Assembly (NCBI GenBank): GCA_037355855.1
Contig: CM074762.1
Coordinates: 4,402,001 to 4,466,000, forward strand
DNA: 64,000 nucleotides
Origin: Pseudo-nitzschia pungens
Lineage: Eukaryota; Bacillariophyta; Bacillariophyceae; Bacillariales; Bacillariaceae
Direction of reading: 5' to 3'
Of the stretch, positions 8,579 to 20,379 are shown one piece after another (position 1 is the stretch's first letter; each line of letters begins with the position of its first letter). A program made the position numbers and the translations under genes. The notes under the pieces are model-generated. The model searched no databases and had not been told where the DNA came from. It saw only the letters and a program-made list of their open reading frames with translations.

Positions 8579-10790
8579 GTTTTCTGGTATGGGGTCTGAT
8601 GGGATGCCTTCCACTCCAAATCCCATCAATGCTTCTACTGTTTCTCCCTTTTCCCCCTCTGCCTCTTCCCCTGTCTCTCATTTTGTCCAATTAAATCTTC
8701 ATGGAGACTCTCTTGCTGCTAAGGATTCTGATAGTTTTGGCCATCCTTTTCCTCAAGCTCCATCATCTAATTCCACCATCATCACCTTCCAAAACATTGG
8801 GCCTCAGCGTAGAGCTGCTTTTATGTCCAGGTCTAAGCACAACTCTCGTCAATTTGTCAAGAGCAACGCCAGTGTGGCACTTTTTGCTGAGCATTGTTTG
8901 AATGAATCCAAACTCCTGCCCTGTGATCTTTTCAATCGGCGCATGAAGAATGTCTGTCCCTCAAGTTTTTCCTATCTTGCCAACAACAAGCATGAGGCTT
9001 CTGACTGCACATGGCTTCAGCCTGGAGGCACAGGTTTTACCATTGACCAATTGTTCAGCTCACACAAGGTTGCTCATGGGGCTGATCCTTCTGGTCTTGG
9101 CAGATGGTCCTTTGTCAAGTTTCAGGGTAGGGATGGCTATACTGTCACCATGTTTACTGCCTACTGCCCAGTTGAAAATGACAGGGATCTTGGCTCAGTC
9201 TGGAATCAACAGTACCGTTACTTTCAAGCAGCTGAACATCTTTTCAGTCCTAATCCATGCATCCTTTTTCACCGGGATTTGACTGCTGCCCTTCAGGTTT
9301 GCCTGGGGGCAGGTGACCAGGTCATTCTGGGGATTGATCAAAATGCTGATGTTCGGACTGATGGCTTGTCTTTTGAGCTCCAGGCTCTTGGTTTCAGAGA
9401 GGCCATTCTTACCCTTCATTGTCAGTCTTCTCCTCCTGCCACCCACAATAGAAACACTACCAGAACGCCAATTGATGCCATTTGGGTCTCTGAGAATGTT
9501 GATGTTCTCAGGGCTGGGTATTGTCCCTTTGGTGGTGCCCATGGTATGGAATCTGACCACAGAATGCTCTGGATTGAAGTCTGTAATTGCAGCCTCATGG
9601 GCAAACATCTGCCACCCCCTGTGAGCCTCTCTCAGTCCAGACTCCAGTCCTCCCACCCTCATCTGCGCCAACGGTATTTCAAGCGCGTGAGGCACAGCTT
9701 TCTCGAGGCTGGAGTGCTTTCTCTCCAAGCTAAGCTGGAGCACCTACTGGCTCAGTTTCAGTCTGGGGATATTTCTGTGCGCGCTGATCTCATCACCACA
9801 TATGAAGTACTCCATGAAACCTCCACCTCTCTCAGGCTCTCTGTTGAACAAAACCTCTGCCACACTAGAGCTGGTTTTGTTCCATGGTCACCAAAGCTGC
9901 AAGTCTATCGTGATACAATTGACTTTTGGAGGCGTGTTGTTAAGCTGAGACAGGGTGTGTCCACCAGTCATACTGTTTTGAAAAGGTTGGCCTGCAAGCT
10001 TTCTCTCTACAAAGGAGAACACAGTGACCTTTCCAGTGCTCTCCTCCATCTGAAACAAGCTTACAGACAATACCGGGCAGTGAAGACATTGGCCCCCTCA
10101 TGGAGAGACTCCTTCAATCAAGGCCTGGTGGATGCACTTCTTGCTGAAGGCAAGCCCCACAACCAGAGTGCTTCCCAGATTCGTGCCAGGATGCGCAGTG
10201 AACGGCTTCAACGCGAGCTTGGCCTCGCTGCTCGGTCTATTCGGGGTCGTGTCAACAAGTCAGCTGTCTTGCGAGCTATTGCAGTTGGCCATGATGGTGT
10301 TGAACAGGTCTTGGAGTCTCAGTCTACTATGGTACCAGCTATGGCTGAATCCAATGTCAGGCGTCAACAGCAGTGTCTTGGCACTCCTTCCATGAATCCC
10401 TCCTTCATTCAAGATTTCGGATACCTAGGCACTGCCCATGCTGCTACTCATGTTCTTGATGGCACATATAATCCTCCTCCTGCCACTGACAGATACCTTT
10501 CTGAATTTCTTTCCTGTCTCAAAGTCCCTGACTCTATACTGAGTTTGCCCCCCTTTGACTATTCAGTGTGTCCAGCTGACAATGCTGCTGCCTGGAAACG
10601 CCAGAGGGAACGCACAGCAAGTGAACCTTCTTGTTTGAGTTTTTCCCACCACAAGGCTTTTGCCCTTGATCCCCAGTTGAACAAGTTTGACACTCTCCTG
10701 AGATCTGTCCCATTGATTGTTGGCTTTTCTCCTTCTGCTTGGCAGGTCATAACTGATGTTGAGATCTTCAAGAAACCTGGGGAATATAGA
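8571..10790 (+). pseudogene. LINE ORF2 fragment: endonuclease and start of reverse transcriptase
   Basis: Starts at ATG 8571, which overlaps the ORF1 stop (ATGGTTAG). It carries the whole endonuclease/exonuclease/phosphatase-type domain: FQNIGPQRR, LFAEHCLNES, GIDQNADVRTD, PIDAIWVSENVDV and ESDHRMLWIEV. These match the metal-binding and catalytic positions of apurinic-like LINE endonucleases. The reverse transcriptase is lost from KKPGEYR onward. The open frame runs on to 11081, but from 10791 it reads the antisense of L2, so that part is an artefact of the junction. Confidence 0.85.
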
Positions 10791-13700
10791 AGAGACTCAA
10801 ATGGATTGTACTCCATAGGATCCATGTCAGGAGGTTCGGAAACAAAAGCAGAGGACCCAACCACGCGTACAACTTGTCCGCAAATAACTGGGCAGACAAG
10901 CACATCAGCACAGGCTGGTTTGTCAGAAATGAGTTCAGAAGTAACCCTGTATCTGCCCCTGCCCTGGGAGGTGCTCACAGTCCAGCCAGTAGAAGTTTTG
11001 AAGAATATTCTGTTGGTGGATGGAGACAAAAACCAAGGCCAGAGAGAAGCTGTCTGGGGAGAGAGCCAATGCCCAAGATGAAAAGAAGGAGCAAGTGCCC
11101 TGGCGGCAGGGGGTGGACAGGGGGGAAGAAAACAGGTCTGAAGTGCCTTAGTCCATAAGCGCTTTGCTGCTGGAGGCCAAGATGGAGGACATCTCGGCCA
11201 GTCAAGATGATCCCTCAAGTGATTGGAGGAGGTCAGCTGGAAAGCCATGGGAGAGAGTCTTTTTCCATCTGGAGTACAAATGTCAGCAAGGGAAATAGCC
11301 TTGAGTGACATTCAAATGTGGTTCAAGAGGGACAAGTCAGCACCTCTGAAGCCAGCGTTGACAAAGGCTTGCATGAGATAACAGTCATTGGAACGTAGCA
11401 GAGGAAGATCTGGGAAGTCTTCAACCAAGCTCACAGGGTGAACAGAGAAAAACTTCCACACATGTTTGTACCAGCAAGGAGTGACGTATGAAGCAAAAGG
11501 ATGATATGGTGTGACACCAAGATGGAGAGGAAGGCCAAGTTCAAGCCGGAGAGACTCAGCAGTTAGCCTGAGAATCCTACCAGTTTGGGAGGACCTGACA
11601 GATTCCTGAAAGAGAGTGGCAATATGACTAAACTCTTGGAGGAGGTATGGATGAATGAAACCAAAGCCTTGATAGAGGGAAGGACCATAGAATACATGTC
11701 TAGGAAATGTCCGTGACATCCCTGCTTTATTCAGCACAGGAACAAGAGCTGGGTGAATAATCTTAGTCCAGGTGGCCTCATCAAGTTGCGTGACAGGCAT
11801 GGGGTATTCAACAGACTTCATGAAAGAATACTTGAAGGTGTAGAGGGAGGCTCTTTTCTCACACTTGGAAGCCTTGAGTTGAGATCCAAAAGACTGAGAC
11901 TGGGACTTCATGTGAGCAATCTGTGCTTCCTCATTGCCATCCATGGAGATAAAAACCCCAAGGGTCTTGTCAGCATGGTCAACTTCAAACCGATCCAGGG
12001 TAGCTCGATTGCCAGTTTTGTCAGCAACAGAGAAGTCACCGGGCATGTCAGCAATTGAGCGATAGTCCCAACCGGATCCATTCCATTTGAAATCAATCAA
12101 ATAACAGAAGGATTTGGCAGGTTCAATAGCACCACCAGTGGCAATAATCCCACCAGCCCATCGGTCAAGAGCTTCCTGAAAATCAACAGCCAATTCCTCA
12201 CCAGATGTTGAGGAAGCAGAGCCAGCACAAAACAAATCTGTGTCATCCACAAAGGCAAAACCCACAAGAGAAACCAGTTGCAGTGACAAGGAAGTGATAA
12301 GATGGACACCATGCCCAGCCTGTTGCATCATTCGGAAAACAATGGTTGACACCAAAGCCCAAAGAGTGGGACCAATACCGTTGCCTTGGCCACAACCACT
12401 GAGAGGAACAGGTTCATCACCATACACAGGACCTGACCGACCAAAACCAGTTTTGATGTGGTGCTTAGCATGTTGCAGAGTAGACAGAAGAACTTCACAC
12501 ACATGTGCAGGAACCCCAAAGCTCTGAAGAGTGAGACCTGCAATGGGATGAGAGATTCTATCATAACAGCCCTTGGCATCATTCATAGCAACAGCACCAG
12601 ATCTGCGCTTCTGCCTCAACACATCACAGATGAGCTTCTTGTTCAGGCAGGTGTTGATGGCCTTGTGGTGTTTCCTGCTTCCATGTTGATCAACAGCCAC
12701 TGCATTGGCAAGTTCAGCATAAGCAAGAATGCGTCTGCCAATCATCTTGTTGTTGATTTGGAACTCAGGAGACATCAACTGAATAAGCCTCATCTTATCC
12801 ACCCTATATTCCCCAGGTTTCTTGAAGATCTCAACGTCAGTGATGACCTGCCAAGCAGAAGGAGAGAAGCCAACAATCAATGGGACGGATCTCAGGAGAG
12901 TGTCAAACTTGTTCAACTGGGGATCAAGGGCAAAAGCCTTGTGGTGGGCAAAACTCAAACAAGAAGGTTCACTTGCTGTGCGTTCCCTCTGGCGTTTCCA
13001 GGCAGCAGCATTGTCAGCCGGACACACTGAATAGTCAAAGGGGGGCAAACTCAGTATAGAGTCAGGGACTTTGAGACAGGAAAGAAATTCAGAAAGGTAT
13101 CTGTCAGTGGCAGGAGGAGGATTATATGTGCCATCAAGAACATGAGTAGCAGCATGGGCAGTGCCTAGGTAGCCGAAATCTTGAATGAAGGAGGGATTCA
13201 TGGAAGGAGTGCCAAGACACTGCTGTTGACGCCGGACATTGGATTCAGCCATAGCTGGTACCATAGTAGACTGAGACTCCAAGACCTGTTCAACACCATC
13301 ATGGCCAACTGCAATAGCTCGCAAGACTGCTGACTTGTTGACACGTCCCCGAATAGACCGAGCAGCGAGACCAAGCTCTCTTTGAAGTCGTTCCCTGCGC
13401 ATCCTGGCACGAATCTGGGAAGCATTCTGGTTGTGAGGCTTGCCTTCAGCAAGAAGTGCATCCACCAGGCCTTGATTGAAGGAGTCTCTCCATGAGGGGG
13501 CCAATTTCTTCACTGCCCGGTATTGCCTGTAAGCTTGTTGCAGATGGAGGAGAGCACTGGAAAGATCACTGTGTTCCCCTTTGTAAAGAGAAAGCTTGCA
13601 TGCCAGCCTTTTCAAAACAGTATGACTGGTGGACACACCCTGTCTCAGCTTAACAACACGCCTCCAAAAGTCAATTGTATCACGATAGACTTGCAGCTTT

Positions 13701-15022
13701 GGTGACCATGGAACGAAACCAGCTCTAGTGTGGCAGAGGTTTTGTTCAACAGAGAGCCTGAGAGAGGTGGAGGTTTCATGGAGTACTTCATATGTGGTGA
13801 TGAGATCAGCGCGCACAGAAATATCCCCAGACTGAAACTGAGCCAGTAGGTGCTCCAGCTTAGCCTGGAGAGAGAACACTCCAGCCTTGAGAAAGCTGTG
13901 CCTCACGCGCTTGAAATACCGTTGGCGCAGATGAGGGTGGGAGGACTGGAGTTTGGAATGAGAGAAGCTCACAGGAGGTGGCAGATGTTTGCCCATGAGG
14001 CTGCAATTACAGACTTCAATCCAAAGCAGTCTATGGTCAGATTCCATACCATGGGCACCACCAAAGGGACAATACCCAGCCCTGAGAACATCAACATTCT
14101 CAGAGACCCAAATGGCATCAATTGGTGTTCTGGTAGTGTTTCTGTTGTGAGTGGCAGGAGGAGAAGACTTACTATGAAGGGTAAGAATGGCCTCTCTGAA
14201 ACCCAGAGCCTGGAGCTCAAAAGACAAGCCATCAGTCCTAACATCAGCATTTTGATCAATCCCAACAATGACCTAGTCACCTGCACCCAGACAGACCTGA
14301 AGGGCAGCAGTCAAATCCCTGTGAAAAAGAATGCATGGATTGGGACTGAAAAGATTTTCAGCTGCTTGAAAGTAGCGGTACTGTTGATTCCAGACTGAGC
14401 CAAGATCCCTGTCATTTTCAACAGGGCAGTAAGCAGAAAACATAGTGACAGTGTAGCCATCCCTGCCCTGAAACTTGACAAAGGACCATCTTCCAAGACC
14501 AGAAGGATCAGCCCCATGGGCAATCTTGTGGGAACTGAACAGTTGATCAATGGTAAACCCTGTGCCACCAGGCTGAAGCCATGAGCAGTCAGAAGCTTCG
14601 TGCTTGTTGTTGGCAAGATAGGAAAAACTTGAGGGACAGACATTCTTCATGCGCCGATTGAAAAGATCACAGGGCAGGAGTTTGGATTCATTCAAACAAT
14701 GTTCAGCAAAAAGCGCCACACTGGCGTTGCTCTTGACAAATTGACGGGAGTTGTGCTTGGACCTGGACATAAAGGCAGCTCTACGTTGGGGTCCAATGTT
14801 TTGGAAGGTAATAATGGTGGAATTAGATGATGGAGCTTGAGGAAAGGAATGACCAAAACTGTCAGAATCCTTAGCAGCAAGAGAGTCTCCATGAAGATTT
14901 AATTGGACAAAATGAGAGACAGGGGAAGAGGTGGAGGGGGAAAAGGGAGAAACAGTAGAAGCATTGATGGGATTTGGAGTGGAAGGCAACCCATCAAACC
15001 TCATACCAGATGAGCTAACCAT
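10791..15022 (-). pseudogene. LINE ORF2, interrupted and 3'-truncated
   Basis: Start ATG at 15022 overlaps the ORF1 TAG (15015-15017). Endonuclease, reverse transcriptase (MNDAKGCYDRI motif A; GCGQGNGIGP motif B; FAFVDDTDLF motif C) and the connection region are present. Two nonsense codons break it: TAG at 14273-14275 (GAC CAG in other copies reads GAC TAG) and TGA at 11312-11314 (CGA in LINE B). Both are C-to-T changes on the coding strand. The RNase H and zinc motif are gone because the copy stops within MEYNPFES at 10791. Confidence 0.9.
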
Positions 15023-18000
15023 GATCAGAAGGAAACCGAGTCTGTTGCACGGAAGAGAGAGTTGCCGGAGCTGATTTGGTGGAGACATTGGCATGGCTCA
15101 AATCACTGACACTAGCATCATGGCTGGAGGAGAATGCAATAGCAGCAACTCCAAGCCTCAAAACAGAGGCCGCATCTTCCTCACCACCATTCAAACCAGA
15201 AGGGAGGGCAGCATGAACGTCAGTTGAGGCATCAGGAGAGGCCACAGGGAGGTCACCAGCCATGGCATTATTGGGAGGATCAGGAACTTCAGGGGGGACA
15301 TCGGGAGAGACACCAGGGGAGGCACCAGCCTTGGCAACATTGGGAGGATCACCTCCAGTAGGAGCAGCACCTGCAGGCGGTGAAGCCTGGACAGCAGTGA
15401 GATTGGAAGTGCCGGTCGCTAAAGTATCCATGGATTGAGAGTCATCAAAGCCTCCACCACCACTGTCAGCACGGGCTTGGAGGTTAAAGTGCAAATCTAG
15501 ATCAAAAGTGAGGTCTGGGGCAAGGTCAACTGACAAGTCATCATCAACAAGTTCCCAATCTCTGGCATCCCCATCACCAAAAAAGGGAAGAGAGTCATCC
15601 TGCATTGGATCTGCAGCAGGTTCAGTTTCCACAACACAATTGACAGCAGCATCCCAATGGTAAGCTTCCATTTCAGTCAAGCACTCAGAAGAGAACCATT
15701 GTCTAACACAAGAACCATAATGAGCTTCCATAAAAATAGGCAGGAAAGACAACATGGCCATGGCTTCAGCCTTGGTAGTGATGTTGTACAAAGCAAGGAT
15801 CTCGCCTCGGTATGAACTGGTATCAACAGAAAGAAAAAGAGGCCATGACCAATTGTCACGGGTTCTGATGCCCAGAAGCACACTGCGCAGTGTCTTCAAA
15901 CCCAGCCCTTGGCCCAAGTCAACAGGAAGATCAAGATCAACTACCCCCAGAACAGGAGCAGTTTCATGGCTCTCAATAAATTTGGCTTGGCGGTGCTTAG
16001 CTTGGCGAACAGTCTTGAGCTTGGAAGGGGGAAGGGGTCTGTCAGAAGGATTGGTAGCTGTCTCAATAAACTTGTAGAATTTACCATCAGGTAAAGAGGC
16101 AATGTCTGAAGGTTTGCAACGGTTGAACTGGGCTTTGAGGAGCTTAACAGTTTGGGCGCGCTTGGTAGCATCACATAAAACATGAGCAGCCAGAACCGGA
16201 TTGGGATCAGGAGTTCTGGAGTTGTCAAGGCTGATATTCTTCCTGATAACAGCAATAGGACATGCCTGAAACCTGGGATGAGTCTGAAGCAATTCGTTGT
16301 AGTGGTCAAGATCAAAACTCTGCATGTAAGATCCAAGGAGAAAGCCACAGGTGACAATAACTGGGGCCTGTATGTGGTCAAATTTCAGGTCCATGTCACG
16401 GTCTCTGAGCCTCTGGAGCAACTGGGCTGAAAAGAGATTCTCCAAGGAAACACTGTGTCCCACAAAGAACCTTAAGTGAGGAGCAGTTCTGCTTCGAAGC
16501 CAGAGCTGAGCAACATACAATTCCAAGGTTTTCCTGTCAGGAAGGGTAGTCCAAAGCTTGGTAACAGGCTTGGCCTTGGGGTTGAGCCGGGCTCTTGAGG
16601 GAAAAACATACAACACCAAGCGCTTGTCAACAGTCCAAAGGAGATCCAAAGCTTCCTTAAGAGACTTGAGCAGTTCATCATACAGTTCCCCAGGGCGTTG
16701 TGACATCAACCTTGGAAGGGACAGAGTGACAAAAGAACTATGGGAACACTTGGTGCCAGCAGTGACATCCACTGGAGCCCGGGAATCACTTGAGCAGACC
16801 CCTCGGCGTTGGAGGAAATGCCCAGCAGAAGAGGACAAGACAGTAGCACCACCACCACCAGGAAGAAAGGACACTGATTTGGAAGTGGAAGATTTGGAAG
16901 TGGAAGCATCATCAGCCGCAGGTGGCGCAGGTGTAGGAGGTCTCTTCTTGAAATGCCAATGAGAACCAAGCACCTGATTGGCTGCCAACCATACTTTGCC
17001 TTCAGTGCTAGGCAAAAGGTTGCCTTCACAGTACATGGTGTCAAAACACTCAGGTGACATCTTGGCCAGACCAATAAGACATCTCTTTAGTGCATGGCCG
17101 GAAGGTTGCTTGGTCCAGTCTGCAGAGGCTTGAAAGCAGAGAGAAGCAAGGGAAACCAGGGACTCCACAGAAGCAGTTCTCCACTCAGGGCTGTCAGGAA
17201 AAGCTTGAGCATATGCTGGAGGGATTGCAGACTGACAGACATCATGGATGGATTTCTTGTCGTTACCCTCCTTCTTGCTGAAGAAGTGTGTAGGGCTTGG
17301 ACACCCAGCCCATAACCGGTTACCTGTTGGAGATTTGCGAAAGGCCTGAATTGCAGAAGGTATGGGAGACTTGCCAGAACAGGGACCCTTACCATAAAAA
17401 CACCAGAAGAAGGAATCAGAATGAGCCCTGTTTGCAGCAGCCAGAGCCTCCTTGCGTTGGGATTGGCGTGCTTTCTGCTGAGAGGGATCAGACTTCTGGG
17501 CAGAAGAAAAGGCAAGAGTAGATTGCTTGAGGATAGATGAAGCAGGGACCTTGCCTGAGGTCATAGAACCCATTGGTGTGTGTCTGGACGTCTGTTGGCC
17601 TGGCAGCCGGGAGCCTGCCTGCTTGGATCCTGGCTGCTGGGAGCCTGGTTGCTGGGATCCTGACGGCTCGGAGCCTGGTTGCTGGGAGCCTGAGGACTGG
17701 GAGCCTGAGGACTGGGAGCCTGTCAGCTTGGGGTCTGACAGCAGAGTACCTGACGACTGAGAGCCTGACTTCTGGGAGCCTAACTGAGAAGCTGCTGACA
17801 GAGAAGAAGGCTGCAAGGAATCCCCTGGAGCAGATTCAGTGCCAAGCATATCAACATCAGAAAGCACACTTGCAGATGAGGACACAGAAGAAGAGGAAGA
17901 CATATCAGCAACAGAAGACCCATGCATAGAGGATGAAGAGGCTGATGAGGCTGATGAAGAGGATGATCTGGTAGCAAGAGCAGGAGAAGGAGTAGCGAGA

Positions 18001-18164
18001 GCAGAGTTGGCACTAGAATGTCTTGGAGGGGTCTGTTGCACAAAGGGACGCTTGCTAGACCGAGACCCAGAGGCAGACCTAGCAGAAGAAGAAGGCGTAG
18101 AAGATCTTTTCTTCCGGGAAGCAGCTTGGGAGGTGGGCCACCCCTTATTAGGAGGGGGAGGCAT
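15015..18164 (-). CDS. LINE ORF1 protein, most complete copy in the window
   Basis: 1049 codons from ATG 18164 (MPPPPNKGWPTSQAASRKKR) to TAG 15015-15017. The frame is open further upstream only because the 151-bp array lacks stops, so I chose the first ATG after the array. Order: basic Ser/Arg-rich N-terminus; Ser-rich stretch; Gly-Ser-Gln pentapeptide repeats; a Cys/Trp-containing block (DSFFWCFYGKGPCSGKSP); a central region with LPGGGGATV; a likely folded domain around LMSQRPGELYDELLKSL to FFVGHSVSL; an acidic C-terminal tail. I recognise no named domain. Expected role, by position only, is binding element RNA. The reading frame is intact. Confidence 0.75.
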   Translation of the reverse strand: MPPPPNKGWPTSQAASRKKRSSTPSSSARSASGSRSSKRPFVQQTPPRHSSANSALATPSPALATRSSSSSASSASSSSMHGSSVADMSSSSSVSSSASVLSDVDMLGTESAPGDSLQPSSLSAASQLGSQKSGSQSSGTLLSDPKLTGSQSSGSQSSGSQQPGSEPSGSQQPGSQQPGSKQAGSRLPGQQTSRHTPMGSMTSGKVPASSILKQSTLAFSSAQKSDPSQQKARQSQRKEALAAANRAHSDSFFWCFYGKGPCSGKSPIPSAIQAFRKSPTGNRLWAGCPSPTHFFSKKEGNDKKSIHDVCQSAIPPAYAQAFPDSPEWRTASVESLVSLASLCFQASADWTKQPSGHALKRCLIGLAKMSPECFDTMYCEGNLLPSTEGKVWLAANQVLGSHWHFKKRPPTPAPPAADDASTSKSSTSKSVSFLPGGGGATVLSSSAGHFLQRRGVCSSDSRAPVDVTAGTKCSHSSFVTLSLPRLMSQRPGELYDELLKSLKEALDLLWTVDKRLVLYVFPSRARLNPKAKPVTKLWTTLPDRKTLELYVAQLWLRSRTAPHLRFFVGHSVSLENLFSAQLLQRLRDRDMDLKFDHIQAPVIVTCGFLLGSYMQSFDLDHYNELLQTHPRFQACPIAVIRKNISLDNSRTPDPNPVLAAHVLCDATKRAQTVKLLKAQFNRCKPSDIASLPDGKFYKFIETATNPSDRPLPPSKLKTVRQAKHRQAKFIESHETAPVLGVVDLDLPVDLGQGLGLKTLRSVLLGIRTRDNWSWPLFLSVDTSSYRGEILALYNITTKAEAMAMLSFLPIFMEAHYGSCVRQWFSSECLTEMEAYHWDAAVNCVVETEPAADPMQDDSLPFFGDGDARDWELVDDDLSVDLAPDLTFDLDLHFNLQARADSGGGGFDDSQSMDTLATGTSNLTAVQASPPAGAAPTGGDPPNVAKAGASPGVSPDVPPEVPDPPNNAMAGDLPVASPDASTDVHAALPSGLNGGEEDAASVLRLGVAAIAFSSSHDASVSDLSHANVSTKSAPATLSSVQQTRFPSDHG
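17590..17790 (-). repeat. Gly-Ser-Gln pentapeptide-coding minisatellite in ORF1
   Basis: Roughly 15-bp units encoding GSQxS/GSQQP repeats (GSQSSGSQSSGSQQPGSEPS and similar). The phase is kept, so the repeat can vary in copy number without breaking ORF1. It forms a low-complexity linker between the Ser-rich N-terminus and the Cys-containing block. Confidence 0.8.
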
Positions 18165-18239
18165 TGTACCAGAAGGGGAGCAGCTGAGTGCAGAGACACC
18201 AGCTGAGGGCAGAAGAAACAACAGAAACGCCGCTCTGGA

Positions 18240-20155
18240 TCTAAAGATGCCAGGTGATAACACCAGTTGAGTGCAGAAGCAACCACAGAAACGCCACTGG
18301 GATGTTGAAACTGGTTGCAGGAGCAACAACAGACACGCCGCTTGGAGGTAGAAGTGCCAGGGGATGACAAAGGCCTGGGCAGAAGAAGCACCGGTTGAGG
18401 GCAAAGCAACAACTGAAAAACAACCTGTTGGGTGCTGGGGCAACAGCAGACACGCCGAATGGCCGGGGCAGGAGAAGCACCGGTTGAGGGCAAACAACAG
18501 CCGAAAAGTTGTTGGGTGCTGGTGGGTGCTGGAGCAACAGCAGACACGCCTCTTGGATGTAAAAGTGCCAGGTGATGACAAAGGGGTGATGACAAAGGCC
18601 AGGGCAGGAGAAGCACCGGTTGAGAGCAAAGACCTGGGCAGGAGAAGCACCAGTGGAGGGCAAAGCAACAACGGAAAGGCAACCTGTTGGGTGCTGGTGC
18701 AACAGCAGACACGCCGCTTGGATGGAAAAGTGCCAGGTGATGACAAAGGCCGGGGCAGGAGAAGCACCGGTTGAGGGCAAAGACCGGGGCAGGAGAAGCA
18801 CCGGTGGATGAAAAACAACAGCAGAAAACCTCTTGTGGAGTGCAGGGGCAACAACTGAAACGGCGCTTGTATGGAGAAGTGCCAGGTGCTGACAATGGCC
18901 GGGGCAGGAGAAGCACCGGTTGAGGGCAAACAACAGCCGAAAAGTTGTTGGGTGCTGGAGCAACAGCAGACACGCCTCTTGGATGTAAAAGTGCCAGGTG
19001 ATGACAAAGGCCAGGGCAGTAGAAGCACCGGTTGAGAGCAAAGACCAGGGCAGGAGAGGCACCGGTTGAGGGCAAAGCAACAACTGAAAAGCAAACTGGT
19101 GGGTGCTGGGGCAACAGCAGACACGCCGCTTGGATGGAAAAGTGCCAGGTGATGACAAAGGCCGGGGCAGGAGAAGCACCGGTTGAGAGCAAAGGCCGGG
19201 GTATGAGAGGCACCGAGTGAGGGCAAATCAACAGAACAGCAAACACAACGCTTGGATGTAAAAGTGCCAGGTGATGACAAAGGCCGGGGCAGGAGAAGCA
19301 CCGGTTGAGGGCAAAGGCCGGGGGAGGAGAGGCACCGGTTGAGGGCAAATCAACAACTGAAAAGCAACCTGGTGGGTGCTGGGGCAAAAGCAGACACGCC
19401 GCTTGGATGGAAAAGTGCCAGGTGATGACAAAGGTCAGGGCAGGAGAAGCACCGGTTGAGAGCAAAGACCAGGGCAGGAGAAGCACCGGTTGAGGGCAAA
19501 GCAACAACTGAAAAGCAACCTGGTGGGTGCTGGGGCAACAGCAGACACGCCGCTTGGATGGAAAAGTGCCAGGTGATGACAAAGGCCAGGGCAGGAGAAG
19601 CACCGGTTGAGAGCAAAGACCAGGGCAGGAGAGGCACCGGTTGAGGGAAAAGCAACAGCTGAAAAGCAACCTGTTGGCTGCTGGTGCAACAGCAGACACG
19701 CCGCTTGGATGGAAAAGTGCCAGGTGATGACAAAGGCCGGGGCAGGAGAAGCACCGGTTGAGAGCAAAGGCCGGGGCAGGAGAAGCACCGGTTGAGGGCA
19801 AATCAACAGCAGAAACTCCAGTGGAGTACAGGAACACCAACTGAAACGCCGCGCTTGAATGGAGAAGTGCCAGGTGCTGACAATGGCCGGGGCAGAAGAA
19901 GCACCGGTTGAGGGCAAACAGTAGCAGAAAACCTTCTAGTGGAGTGCAGGAGCACCAACTGAAACGCCGCTCTGGAATGGAGAGGTGCCAGGTGATGACA
20001 ATGGCTGGGGCAGGATAAGCACCGGTTGAGGGCAATCAACAGCTGAAAAGCAAGCTGTTGGGTGCTGGAACAGCCGCAGACACGCCTCTTGGATGTAAAA
20101 GTGCCAGGTGATGACAAAGGCCAGGGCAGGAGAAGCACCGGTTGCGGGCAAATGC
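18240..20155 (-). repeat. 151-bp tandem array in the LINE 5' untranslated region
   Basis: Head-to-tail units of 151 bp; the marker GACACGCCGCTTGGATGG recurs at 19392, 19543 and 19694, exactly 151 bases apart, with more diverged or partial units leftwards to about 18240. Each unit contains one or two CACCGGTTGAGAGCAAAG strings. Because 151 is not a multiple of three, the frame shifts each unit, yet all three minus-strand frames are largely open. It lies just upstream of the ORF1 ATG, which recalls the promoter monomers of mouse L1; a promoter role is inference. Confidence 0.85.
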
Positions 20156-20379
20156 CAGTTGATAGATTGATAGGTTGTATGCTGGGAAACAGGGTATGCC
20201 GTGCACCGGAATACAGTCACGAGCCCACTCGGGACTGGATTAAGGATAGGGATAAAAGAAAAGATTAGCGATCCGATGGAATCGCCGATTCAGGAGGGTT
20301 GCTGGATCTGTAGCAAATAGACTAATCAATAGAGCTCACAATTTGCATATCACTACTATTCTAATCACTAGTAGACCCG
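20156..20379 (-). other. Linker between LINE leader and 151-bp array
   Basis: No gene seen. Contains a short inverted repeat (GAATCGGCGATTC on the minus strand, around 20285) and no match that I recognise elsewhere in the window. Confidence 0.4.

Larger units (their letters stand above)
7098..10790 (+). mobile_element. LINE copy L1, truncated at both ends
   Basis: Homologous to the other LINEs of the window from the middle of ORF1 (PVTK-WSTLPDRKTLELY) to early reverse transcriptase (KKPGEYR). The 5' truncation is at about 7098, the 3' break at about 10790. There the sequence switches to the opposite strand of L2 with one to three bases of overlap (ATATAGA/GAAGAGA). No 3' tail and no target duplication remain. 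Confidence 0.9.

Noticed and set aside
18240..20155. CRISPR array
   Set aside because: Units are contiguous 151-bp tandem repeats without unique spacers, and the genome is eukaryotic.
18240..20220. Several overlapping Leu/Pro/Cys-rich ORFs on the minus strand and Glu/Ala-rich ones on the plus strand
   Set aside because: They are reading frames of a stop-poor 151-bp repeat, not separate genes.
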